64,000 nt of DNA from NCBI RefSeq assembly GCF_002157205.1, contig NZ_CP021358.1:2108001-2172000 (forward strand), given 5' to 3'. The notes below the pieces were generated by a model that saw only the letters and a program-made list of their open reading frames with translations, made no database searches and was not told the origin of the DNA. Below are positions 39,885 through 48,117 of the stretch, piece by piece. Each line of letters begins with the position of its first letter. Within the stretch, counting starts at the first letter, position 1. Origin of the DNA: Kushneria marisflavi. Its GTDB lineage: Bacteria; Pseudomonadota; Gammaproteobacteria; Pseudomonadales; Halomonadaceae. A program made the translations under genes and the position numbers.

Positions 39885-40910
39885 TCAACGTCTTTTGAGT
39901 CGTCTGGTGGAGCGACGTGAACCGGCTTTCAATAGCGATCCCACAATCACCAGCGCACCGGCCATCAGGCCCAGTTCACGTCTGTGAGTGGTTGCCCAGA
40001 GCTGCGCACTGGTGGAGAGCGCTTCATCGTCAAAACGGCCATGCGCTCCGCGTGCCCCGGGAACCGGTTGCCAAAGGTTGTCAGGGCGGCCGGGGGGGCG
40101 ACGCTCATCGGTCTGCTGACCACTGACGGCAGTGCGAGCGAGATAACGATCCAGCAGGCCGGGAAAAACCTTGTTGCCCCAGATGCTCATGATGGCCGAC
40201 CGGCCGACATAGATTTCGCGGCGGCGGTGATGGGCGGCCCAGTAGACGGCGCGTGCGCCCACTTCGGGCTGATAAACCGGCGCCACCGGCCGGGCGCGGT
40301 GCGGCAGATGGCTCTTGCACCAGTCAAACTGCGGCGTGTTCAATCCCGGCATTTCCACCATGGTGACATGAACCCGGCTGCCCTCGTTGAGAAGCTCGGT
40401 ACGCAGCGCCTGGGTGTAGCCCTTGATGGCATGCTTGGCACCGCAGTAGGCGCTTTGCAACGGCACCGCCCGATAGGCGAGCGCCGAACCGACCTGCACG
40501 ATGGTGCCGCTGTTGCGTGCGCGCATTCGCTTGAGCGCTGCCATGGTGCCGTAGACGTTGCCGTGATAGGTGACATCGGTAACCCGACGATAGTCTTCCG
40601 GGCTCATGTCGCTCAATGAAGAAAACAGCGTCGTCATGGCGGCGTTGACCCAGACATCGATCGGGCCCAGCGCGGCTTCTATCTGCTCTGCCGCGGCCTC
40701 GACCTGGTCGGCATCAGCCACATCGGCGCTGACGACTACCGCGCGCACCCCCATGGCTTCCAGCGCCTTTTTGACCGTTTCAAGACGTCCTTCATCGCGT
40801 CCGATCAATCCGACATGACTGCCATGGCGGGCGAATTCATGAGCGATGGCACAGCCCAGTCCCGCGCCGGCACCGGTCACCACCGTCACTTCCTGTTTTC
40901 CGTCTGGCAT
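39885..40910 (-). CDS. Short-chain dehydrogenase/reductase with C-terminal membrane tail
   Basis: A 341-residue SDR. The cofactor motif TGAGAGLG is near residue 12, the NAA motif VNAAMT near 88, and the catalytic Ser (VQVGSALAY) and YxxxK (YCGAKHA) near 140-160. Family members are about 250 residues; here about 85 extra residues include a Pro/Arg-rich stretch, a hydrophobic segment (LGLMAGALVIVGSLL) and a very basic end (SRRSTRRLKRR), suggesting membrane attachment. Substrate unknown. GGAGAG precedes ATG 40910; a TTG at 40931 is the alternative. Confidence 0.85.
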   Translation of the reverse strand: MPDGKQEVTVVTGAGAGLGCAIAHEFARHGSHVGLIGRDEGRLETVKKALEAMGVRAVVVSADVADADQVEAAAEQIEAALGPIDVWVNAAMTTLFSSLSDMSPEDYRRVTDVTYHGNVYGTMAALKRMRARNSGTIVQVGSALAYRAVPLQSAYCGAKHAIKGYTQALRTELLNEGSRVHVTMVEMPGLNTPQFDWCKSHLPHRARPVAPVYQPEVGARAVYWAAHHRRREIYVGRSAIMSIWGNKVFPGLLDRYLARTAVSGQQTDERRPPGRPDNLWQPVPGARGAHGRFDDEALSTSAQLWATTHRRELGLMAGALVIVGSLLKAGSRRSTRRLKRR

Positions 40911-41087
40911 GAGGCGCTCTCCGAAGTTCAAGCTTCAATTCATGTTGTGCCTTACTAGCGTAGACCGCTCTCTGCCGCACGAGAGGGCAAGGGAATAGGC
41001 CTAAAGAGCAATAAAAGTATCCTGATTATGGTCTAAAACTTGATTCATGCTGAATTTTACGACGGCAGGCACATTCTGGAGAACGGC

Positions 41088-42890
41088 ATGCAGGCATCCC
41101 GGTGTATCGAGGATTATGGCTTTATCGGCAATCTGAAAACCGCAGCGCTCATTGATCGCGATGCCTGCATAGCGTGGCTCTGTCTACCACGATTCGACGC
41201 TGAGGCCTGCTGCGCGCTGCTGCTGGGAGAGCAGCACAATGGTTATTGGCAAATCTCTCCGCAGGACCCGGTCGTGTCTCGCTCGCGCCACTACCGTGGC
41301 GAGACGCTGGTGCTTGAAACCGAGTTTGAAACCGCAAGCGGGCGGGTCGCGGTGATCGATTTCATGCCGCCCATTCAGAAGGGACAGACGCATAACGATC
41401 TGGTGCGTGTAGTCGAGGGACGCCAAGGCCACGTCGAGATGCAAAGCCGGGCCCTCTTTCGTTTTGATTACGGCCGGGTGGCGCCTTTCTCGCACTATCA
41501 GGATGGCGTCATGTCGGCCGTGGTCGGGCCTGACAGTTTGCGTCTGGTATCAGAGGCAGCCCTTGAAGAAAATGAAGAAGGCGTCTGCTGCGCCCGGTTC
41601 AATGTCGCTTCCGGTGAGCGCGTCGCCTTTGTGTTGACCTGGCACCTTGCCTGGCAAACACCTCCGGAAGTCCTGGATGCCGATCTTGAACAGCAGGCGG
41701 TAGAACAGTGGTGGCAGCAGTGGAGCAGTCGTTGTGAGATTGACGATCGATATCGTGCGCCGGTCATACGCTCCCTGATTACCCTTAAGGCGCTGACCGA
41801 TGCCGATACAGGCGGTATCCTGGGGGCAGCGACGACCTCCTTGCCCGAAATCAGTGGTGGAGAAGCCAACTGGGACTATCGCTACACCTGGCTGCGAGAT
41901 GCCTCGTTTGTGCTGCATGCGCTGCTGGATAGTGGCTATCGGGAGGAGGCCGAGGCCTGGCGCTCATGGCTGCTGCGCGCGGTGGCTGGCGGGCCTGAAA
42001 GCCTGCAGCCCATGTATGGCATCGGTGGCGAGCGGCGCCTTGTGGAGCATGAGTTGCCGTGGCTGGCAGGCTTTAATGGGGCAACACCAGTGCGCATTGG
42101 CAACGGCGCCTGGCAGCAACAACAGCTGGATGTCTACGGTGAAGTCATGGATGCCCTGCACCGGGCGCGCCGACACGCACTGGCGCCTGAAAGCGATCTC
42201 TGGCACGTGCAATATCAGCTGCTGGAATATCTGGAGCAGCATTGGCAGGAGCCCGGTGCCGGCCTCTGGGAGCTGCGTGGTCCACAACGCCATTATACGC
42301 ACTCCAGAGTCATGGTCTGGGTGGCCTTTGATCGCGCGGTCAAGGCAGTGGAATACTTTGATATGAAAGGTGATCTCGAGCGCTGGAAGGCACTGCGACA
42401 GCAGGTGCACGATGAAGTGTGCGCCCAGGGGTTCAATGCCCGTCGTCAGAGCTTTGTCCAGTATTACGGTGGTGATGAGCTCGACGTGTCGGCACTACTG
42501 CTACCCCTGATGGGATTCTTGCCGGCAGACGATCCGCGCATGGTCAGCACGGTTGATCTCATTCGCAAGGAGCTGGGCTACGATGATTTTCTATATCGTT
42601 TCCTGACCGATAAAAAGCAGGCGTGTCTGACAGATGGCGAAGGCGCCTTTGTGATCGGCTGCTTCTGGCTGGTAGATAATCTGGTGCTTCAGGAGCGACA
42701 TGATGAGGCCCAGGCCCTTTTTGACCGGCTGCTGGAAATTCGTAACGATCTGGGACTGATGTCGGAGGAGTATGACCCGCGTTGCCGGCGTCAGCTGGGC
42801 AACGTCCCGCAGGCCTTTTCGCATGTCGGTCTGATCAACAGTGCCCACCTGCTGGCCCGGGGCGCTTGCTCATCGAAGGGGTATCCCTGA
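41088..42890 (+). CDS. Glycoside hydrolase family 15 (glucoamylase/trehalase-like)
   Basis: A 600-residue GH15 protein. The start IEDYGFIGNLKTAALIDRDACIAWLCLPRFD is typical of bacterial GH15 proteins. The (alpha/alpha)6 catalytic domain has NWDYRYTWLRDASF near 260 and EEYDPRCRRQLGNVPQAFSHVGLI near 560, each carrying a catalytic Glu/Asp region. There is no signal peptide, so it acts in the cytoplasm, perhaps on trehalose or maltodextrins. Start ATG 41088 follows GGAGAA; the frame is open from 41040. Confidence 0.88.
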   Translation: MQASRCIEDYGFIGNLKTAALIDRDACIAWLCLPRFDAEACCALLLGEQHNGYWQISPQDPVVSRSRHYRGETLVLETEFETASGRVAVIDFMPPIQKGQTHNDLVRVVEGRQGHVEMQSRALFRFDYGRVAPFSHYQDGVMSAVVGPDSLRLVSEAALEENEEGVCCARFNVASGERVAFVLTWHLAWQTPPEVLDADLEQQAVEQWWQQWSSRCEIDDRYRAPVIRSLITLKALTDADTGGILGAATTSLPEISGGEANWDYRYTWLRDASFVLHALLDSGYREEAEAWRSWLLRAVAGGPESLQPMYGIGGERRLVEHELPWLAGFNGATPVRIGNGAWQQQQLDVYGEVMDALHRARRHALAPESDLWHVQYQLLEYLEQHWQEPGAGLWELRGPQRHYTHSRVMVWVAFDRAVKAVEYFDMKGDLERWKALRQQVHDEVCAQGFNARRQSFVQYYGGDELDVSALLLPLMGFLPADDPRMVSTVDLIRKELGYDDFLYRFLTDKKQACLTDGEGAFVIGCFWLVDNLVLQERHDEAQALFDRLLEIRNDLGLMSEEYDPRCRRQLGNVPQAFSHVGLINSAHLLARGACSSKGYP

Positions 42891-43105
42891 TCAGGGCAGC
42901 GTCAGGCGCGGGGTGAGCCCCGCGCCGCAGTCATGCCGATGGCATTGGTGATCCTTGATTATTTTCGGACCTCCTGCTGCTCTTTCTGGATCTTCTCGTC
43001 TGGCGATACCGGACAGCCCCCACAAGGTATGCCGCTCCGCCTCGATACCTGCTACCACATGGGCAGCCATGCGCTCTCCGATCAGGCCGGTGCGCAGGTT
43101 TACAT
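42891..43105 (-). pseudogene. Decayed 3' fragment of a NagD-like HAD phosphatase gene
   Basis: In one minus-strand frame, the sequence LRTGLIGERMAAHVVAGIEA then HT...GLSGIARREDPER...PKIIKD aligns with MRTGMIGDRMDTDVVAGIEA, HTVLVLTGIADHSEVER and PKEILD of the intact HAD gene at 44579-45427. The 5' two thirds are missing. An ATG with ribosome-binding site at 43103-43105 is followed at once by TAA and is out of frame with the HAD part, so no protein is expected. The upstream end is joined to a copy of the pirin promoter region. Confidence 0.75.
42905..42926. repeat. GC-rich hairpin after GH15 gene
   Basis: GGCGCGGGG / CCCCGCGCC pairs over 9 bp with a TGAG loop. No T run follows on either strand, so it is not a classic terminator. 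A smaller palindrome CCCTGATCAGGG (42885-42896) overlaps the GH15 stop. Confidence 0.6.
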
Positions 43106-43205
43106 GGGAAATTCCTTGAGCGTCAGGAATGCTGGCAGCATCTGCCTCATATTCCTGCGTGGCAACCGCAGAAAATCAGCGTTGAGCATCGATACAATAA
43201 AATGC
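43086..43205 (-). repeat. Copy 2 of pirin upstream region, fused to HAD relic
   Basis: Core 43136-43205 matches the pirin upstream copy at about 80 percent. Read on the minus strand, the likeness runs on through a ribosome-binding site (AAGGAA) and TTTCCCATG into the first codons: ACC-TGCGC against pirin ACCCTGCGC. There it changes into HAD phosphatase sequence. Confidence 0.75.
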
Positions 43206-43231
43206 GCCCGCCGGGATAATCCGACGGGCGC
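43195..43231 (-). terminator. Terminator after acyltransferase gene
   Basis: On the minus strand, GCGCCCG pairs with CGGGCGC (43204-43231), extended by three more pairs beyond one mismatch, followed by ATTTTATT. It lies just downstream of the acyltransferase stop. Confidence 0.7.
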
Positions 43232-43255
43232 AGGAGAGGCAGCGCATCGAGAGGC

Positions 43256-44332
43256 TCAGGCGTTCTGCGTTACCGGCCGATTTCTCAGGGCCGGGAAATC
43301 AAATAGCGCTCGCCCCGGGCCGTGATCCAGCAGGTAACGCACCAGCAGACAGCCAGCACAGACAACGGTGGCGATGATGATGGGCAGCGCGACGGCAATG
43401 GCCTGACCCAGTGACCCGCTGAGTTCAACATCGACCATCACAAGCGTCAGGGGGTGAACCAGCAGCATATGAATGACGTACACCGGCAGGGTCCGCTTGC
43501 CCAGGGCCTGCAGGGTGCGCATTTGCCAGAAGCGCAGAATCAGGCTCAGAGTGTCGATGGCAAACGAAACCATCAGACAGGAGAGAAAAAGCTGTGTCGC
43601 CGGCAGATAAAAAATGCCCAGCTGACGTGCTACGGCCATCGAAGCTAGCAGCCCTGCACCCACCAGGACCCAGCGTTTGGCGCTGAATTCGGCATAAACA
43701 TGAGCAATCCGGTCGCGACCAAAGCAGCCCATGGCGTAGAAAATGCCGTAGTCCAGCAGCTTTTTGAAGTTCCAGACATCCGTGATGTACTCGGAGAAGA
43801 TCTGCAGTAGAGCCAGTACAATCAGAAGCGGAATGGCGACCCGATTGAAGGTCTTGCAGACCACAAAGTAGAGCACCAGCGCATAGAGATACCAGATGCC
43901 GCTGTCGGCCAGAAAGACACCACGAACGAACTCGATGATGTTGAGCGTGTAGGCCTCACCGGGAATGATTTCGGCGGCGCCTGGAATTTGCGTGCGCATG
44001 AGTGAGATCGCGATCCAGTTGATCGCCATCCACAGCAGATAGAGCCAGAACAGGGTTGCCACACGGGATTTAAACGTTTCCTGCCAGCTCTTGCGGGTAA
44101 TGGCCGAGTGCGCAAGAAAGCCGGAAATCAAAAAGAACAGCGGCATGCGCAGCGGCTTGAAGGCTGTCAACGCACCGGTCCACCAGCTATCCAGTGGCAG
44201 GCTGCCAAAATCGATCTGAGCGTAGGAAAAAATGGTGGTATGCCACAGTACCACCATGAAAATGCAGGCGCCCTTGGCGGCATCAATCCAGGCGATACGC
44301 TGACCGCCATGAACAGGAGAAGTTGTAGTCAT
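43256..44332 (-). CDS. Acyltransferase family 3 membrane protein
   Basis: A 358-residue polytopic acyltransferase (OafA/OpgC/YfiQ group), about ten membrane segments. AWIDAAKGACIFMVVLWHTT has the conserved Asp and His of the first segment, and RMPLFFLISGFLAHS is the second family motif. Such enzymes O-acylate polysaccharides, glucans or lipid sugars in the envelope. The glycosyltransferase and phosphatase nearby fit a surface-sugar theme, but the acceptor is unknown. AT-rich DNA with a long inverted repeat lies upstream. Confidence 0.87.
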   Translation of the reverse strand: MTTTSPVHGGQRIAWIDAAKGACIFMVVLWHTTIFSYAQIDFGSLPLDSWWTGALTAFKPLRMPLFFLISGFLAHSAITRKSWQETFKSRVATLFWLYLLWMAINWIAISLMRTQIPGAAEIIPGEAYTLNIIEFVRGVFLADSGIWYLYALVLYFVVCKTFNRVAIPLLIVLALLQIFSEYITDVWNFKKLLDYGIFYAMGCFGRDRIAHVYAEFSAKRWVLVGAGLLASMAVARQLGIFYLPATQLFLSCLMVSFAIDTLSLILRFWQMRTLQALGKRTLPVYVIHMLLVHPLTLVMVDVELSGSLGQAIAVALPIIIATVVCAGCLLVRYLLDHGPGRALFDFPALRNRPVTQNA

Positions 44333-44443
44333 GGGAGGGATCGCAGCGGTTAAATTTGCGATATTGTAAAGCAGCGCAGCATGCCCGGCTAAGACTTATG
44401 GCTCAGATGTTGTCATAAAATTTATTTAACTGATATCGGATGG

Positions 44444-44471
44444 TTATTGGTATCTAAAAAGATACCGATAA
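44444..44471. promoter_or_regulatory. 12-bp inverted repeat upstream of acyltransferase gene
   Basis: TTATTGGTATCT and AGATACCGATAA pair over 12 positions with one G-T, around an AAAA loop, in an AT-rich 245-base gap. No T run follows, so it looks more like an operator or mRNA hairpin than a terminator. Confidence 0.45.
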
Positions 44472-44578
44472 TGAATAAAAGACATAAAAAATTATCTATT
44501 TTAAATGTTGGAAACTTTTTTAAACACAAGAGGTAGGGCACCATCCTTTCGACAGGGTGATGCCCGGTATCGAGATGA

Positions 44579-45427
44579 TTACTTGCTGTCGGACTTTTTA
44601 TTGCTGTCTTGCTCCTTCTTTGCGCTTTGCGTCTGCTGATTGTCCTCCAGCAGATCTGCCACGGAGTCGAGGATTTCCTTGGGACGAAACGGGTAGCGTT
44701 CGACTTCGGAGTGATCAGCGATACCGGTGAGTACCAGCACGGTATGCAGCCCGGCCTCGATACCGGCGACCACGTCGGTATCCATGCGATCGCCGATCAT
44801 GCCGGTACGCATGGAGTGAGCGCCCAGCTTGTTGAGCGCCGAGCGAAACATCATCGGGTTGGGTTTGCCCACCACATAGGGCTCGCGTTTGGTCGCGCTG
44901 GTGATCAACGCCGCTACCGCACCGGTGGCCGGTAGCGGGCCTTCCTGGCTGGGGCTGGTCACATCGGGGTTGGTGACAATGAAACGGGCGCCTGCATTGA
45001 TCAGACGAATGGCGCGGGTAATGGCCTCAAACGAGTAGGTTCGCGTCTCGCCCAGCACCACGTAGTCCGGATCGGTATCCGTCATGACAAAGCCGGCTTC
45101 ATGCATGGCCGTGGTGATGCCGGCCTCGCCAATGATGAAGGCCGATCCACCGGGCGACTGATCCTTCAAAAAGGCGGCGGTGGCCAGCGCCGAGGTCCAG
45201 AGCTGCTCCTCGGGGACCTCGATACCGCTGCGCGCCAGGCGTGCACTGAGATCGCGCGGGGTATAGATCGAGTTATTGGTCAGCACCAGAAAGGGCTTTT
45301 TCTTCTCCCGCCACTGATTGATCAGCTCGGCAGCTCCCGGAATGGCCTTGTTTTCATGCACCAGCACCCCGTCCATATCGGTCAGCCAGCAATCAACGTC
45401 GCGCTCCATCTTCTTGCCTGTCGTCAC
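44579..45427 (-). CDS. NagD-like HAD-IIA phosphatase
   Basis: A 282-residue haloacid dehalogenase-type phosphatase of the NagD group (nucleotide or sugar phosphate hydrolysis). Motif I WLTDMDGVLVHEN, motif II LVLTNNS, the Lys of motif III in VGKPNPMMF and motif IV MIGDRMDTDVVAG are all intact. The C-terminus is a polar tail rich in Lys, Ser, Gln and Asp (QTQSAKKEQDSNKKSDSK). GTG 45427 follows a GGGGGGA ribosome-binding site; ATG 45409 is the alternative. A decayed partial paralogue lies 1.5 kb away. Confidence 0.88.
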   Translation of the reverse strand: MTTGKKMERDVDCWLTDMDGVLVHENKAIPGAAELINQWREKKKPFLVLTNNSIYTPRDLSARLARSGIEVPEEQLWTSALATAAFLKDQSPGGSAFIIGEAGITTAMHEAGFVMTDTDPDYVVLGETRTYSFEAITRAIRLINAGARFIVTNPDVTSPSQEGPLPATGAVAALITSATKREPYVVGKPNPMMFRSALNKLGAHSMRTGMIGDRMDTDVVAGIEAGLHTVLVLTGIADHSEVERYPFRPKEILDSVADLLEDNQQTQSAKKEQDSNKKSDSK

Positions 45428-45847
45428 AATGTGTTCCCCCCTGATAGGTGATGCTCTTCAGCATAGCGTTATAAAGCTCGTCATGCCCTTGTAGCGCACG
45501 GCTTCATGTTAATGCGGGAACAGGAGGCACGACCCATATCGTTATATCGTGACTATTTTATGTAGAGATTTTTAATGATAAAAATCGTCAAAATTAAAAA
45601 ACATTGTTTATTAAATAGAGGCCAAAGGAAAATCAAAGAATCCTTTAATACAGTTTTAATGCTGGCTTCAATGTTTAATATTTCCTTCATTTTAAAGCCA
45701 TTATTTTTGAAAAAACGCTATTGAATACTGGAACCAGCGGCTTTAATTGTGGTCTTTTAACGTCAGCGATTGAAAATCGGATGCGTTAATAAATTATTAA
45801 TGATTGTGAGCCTTTTCTCGCAATGGATGCCCTGACCAGGTGATGTG
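45428..45847. other. AT-rich 420-base intergenic region
   Basis: No coding frame is supported here. The stretch 45530-45810 is strikingly AT-rich against the GC-rich surroundings, with runs such as TTAAAAAACATTG and TTAATAAATTATTAATG. It holds the 5' regions of both the HAD gene and the GT9 gene. It could be a silenced promoter region, a long leader or acquired DNA. Confidence 0.6.
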
Positions 45848-47023
45848 ATGTCTCTGAAAACAGCGGTTCGCACCAATACAATTCTTAAAACACTCGCGCA
45901 GGGTATTGAAAAAAGAGCACGCCGCGGCGTGACCTTTCTCATTACGAAACCCCTTCGAAAAAGTGAAAGCGTTGACGTCGAAAACCTTCAGGGCCCGTTA
46001 AAAATACTGCTGGTGCGACCCAACTATCGCATCGGCAATGCATTGATCATGTCGCCTGTCATCGAAACCTTTCGACAGCGTTTCCCTGATGCCCGAATTG
46101 ACCTTCTCACGACTGACAGCACCCGGTCGCTGTTTCGCCATCAGCGGCTGGACCGCGTTCTGACCCTGTCGCGTGATGCTATCGTGCGCCCATGGCGTTT
46201 TCCCGCCATGATTCGCCAGCTGCGTCAGGAGCGATATGACCTTGCCGTACAGGTGGGCCCCAGCTCGCTGACCGGACTGATCTTCGTGCGTTGTATTAAA
46301 AGCCGCTACACCATGGGCAAGGGCAAGCGCGGACAGCGCTGGTTCGATATCGAAGTCAGCGGCGATCAGGCCCATGCCTACGACATTCCTCAGATGTTTG
46401 CCCGGGCGCTTGAAACGCCCTGTCGCGATCGCCCGCTGATGCGGCTAAGCCATGGAGAGTGCAGCATCGGGCGCGGTGAACTCGAAGAGCTGGGCATCGA
46501 TTTTGATGATGCCGGGCGGCCAGCCCCCTTCGTGGCGCTGTTTGTAGGAGGTCATCTCGACAAGCGTCTGCCCCTGAGCTTCTGGCAGGAGAGCATCAAG
46601 GCACTGGAGGCGGCTGGTCAGCGCTACGTGGTGTTTGTAGGTCCCGAAGAGCTGCGCCATGCGCCCATGCTTGAACAGGAGATGGCCAATAGTCGCTATG
46701 GTGCGCTCTGTCGGCCCCGGCCGCTGCGTATCTTTGCGGCCATGTTGCACTACGCTCGCTATCTCGTCAGCCCTGACTCCGGGCCACTGCATATTGGCGC
46801 GGCGCTGGATGTGCCGGTCATGGCGCTGGTGCAAAAGCGCAAGTCACTGAAGTTTGTCCCGCGCGGGCCGCTGGACATTGTGCTCTGGCAGCCGAATGCC
46901 CGCCAGCTGGTGGCGGCCGTGACCACGCCCGAGCTGTATCAGGGCCGTCGTGAGGTGGAGGCATTTGAGGCCAGCATGACTGCGGATATGACGCTGACGT
47001 CGTCGGCACCTCAGATGCCCTGA
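45848..47023 (+). CDS. Glycosyltransferase family 9 (heptosyltransferase-like)
   Basis: A 391-residue GT-B enzyme of the GT9 heptosyltransferase group. ILLVRPNYRIGNALIMSPVIETFRQRFPDARIDLLT is the N-terminal acceptor domain motif. ALFVGGHLDKRLPLSFW and LVSPDSGPLHIGAALDVPVMAL are C-terminal donor-site motifs. It probably adds heptose or another sugar to LPS core or a related glycan at the inner membrane. AGGTGA stands before ATG 45848. The first 40 codons are less GC-rich than the rest. Confidence 0.86.
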   Translation: MSLKTAVRTNTILKTLAQGIEKRARRGVTFLITKPLRKSESVDVENLQGPLKILLVRPNYRIGNALIMSPVIETFRQRFPDARIDLLTTDSTRSLFRHQRLDRVLTLSRDAIVRPWRFPAMIRQLRQERYDLAVQVGPSSLTGLIFVRCIKSRYTMGKGKRGQRWFDIEVSGDQAHAYDIPQMFARALETPCRDRPLMRLSHGECSIGRGELEELGIDFDDAGRPAPFVALFVGGHLDKRLPLSFWQESIKALEAAGQRYVVFVGPEELRHAPMLEQEMANSRYGALCRPRPLRIFAAMLHYARYLVSPDSGPLHIGAALDVPVMALVQKRKSLKFVPRGPLDIVLWQPNARQLVAAVTTPELYQGRREVEAFEASMTADMTLTSSAPQMP

Positions 47024-47054
47024 ACGCTTTGGTCATCGCCATGTCGTCCGTTCA

Positions 47055-47957
47055 CTATCGTGCTGGCGACGTGGCCGAGACTCTGCGAAGGCGTGATCGT
47101 CGCAGGCCCAGCCAGGCATTGCCCAGCAGCGTGACCAGCGTCAGCAGCCCGCCGTAGAGCGTGGCCTCCGGCGGGTTCTCGCCTAAAAGCCACCAGACCC
47201 ACAGCGTGCCCAGAATCGCCTCGACCAGATAGAACAGCGCCACTTCGGCAGAAGGCAGATAGCGGGTGGCGTTGTTGATCAGTGCCGTGGCCAGCGGCAT
47301 CTGAATCAGTCCCATGACGGCGAGCACCACATAGCTCTGTGTCTCCAGTGCCAGCGGCGTTGCCATGGGCCACGCCACCAGGGCCGTCATTATCCCACCG
47401 CCGGCAATCAGGGGAAGGCGGTCCAGGGTCTGGTAGCGTCGCAGCAGCGTCAGATTGGCGCCCACGGCCATGGCGGCACCGAGTGCGTACATATCGCCGA
47501 GTAGCCCCTCGCCGGTCAATGAGCCGGCAAAGACAATCACCAGCCCCAGCATGGCAAGGCCGATTGCGATCCAGGTTCTTGCTGCTACCTGCTCCTGTAG
47601 AAACAGCCGGGTGAAAATGGCCGCAAACAGGGGTGCGGTGCTCAAAATGACCACCACGTTGGCCACACGGGTATGCATCACCGCCATCACGAACAAAAGC
47701 GAGATGGCCGCCAGCAGCCCGGCAGAGATCAGCGACACGCCGCGATGGGCGTTGAGCGTGGCCAGTCGCCGGCGCTGGCAGTAGAAAAGCCCCATGACGA
47801 TGGCCATCAGTGCGCCGCGCCAGAAGGCGATGTTCCAGCCGTCGGTACCTGCCAGCCGAACCAGCAGGCTGTCGAAGCTCAGAACAACGATACCGACGGT
47901 GGCCAGCATCAGCCCGCGTGAGTGACGGGCGGCAGCATCGCAGGGCAGGGCGGCCAT
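47055..47957 (-). CDS. EamA/DMT-superfamily transporter
   Basis: A 300-residue drug/metabolite transporter with ten membrane segments in two EamA repeats (LMLATVGIVVLSFDSLLVRLAG for the first and GLLGDMYALGAAMAVGANLTLLRR for the second). Usually exports amino acids or small metabolites; substrate unknown. AAGGAGAC eight bases before ATG fixes the start. Confidence 0.88.
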   Translation of the reverse strand: MAALPCDAAARHSRGLMLATVGIVVLSFDSLLVRLAGTDGWNIAFWRGALMAIVMGLFYCQRRRLATLNAHRGVSLISAGLLAAISLLFVMAVMHTRVANVVVILSTAPLFAAIFTRLFLQEQVAARTWIAIGLAMLGLVIVFAGSLTGEGLLGDMYALGAAMAVGANLTLLRRYQTLDRLPLIAGGGIMTALVAWPMATPLALETQSYVVLAVMGLIQMPLATALINNATRYLPSAEVALFYLVEAILGTLWVWWLLGENPPEATLYGGLLTLVTLLGNAWLGLRRSRLRRVSATSPAR

Positions 47958-48117
47958 GGCACGAGTCTCCTTGACGACAACCGCGATGCAGCGGCTGTCG
48001 TGTCAGTGGTGCATTGATCGCAGTCATTAACGATCCAGGAAGTTTTCATCCTGGCAGGCAGTGCCCGGCGCCCTGTTCTCCATGCGTCATCGGGGAGACC
48101 AGAGGCGACCGCCCTGC

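Noticed and set aside
42905..42926. GC hairpin after the GH15 gene as a rho-independent terminator.
   Set aside because: The 9-bp stem is strong, but neither strand has a T run after it.
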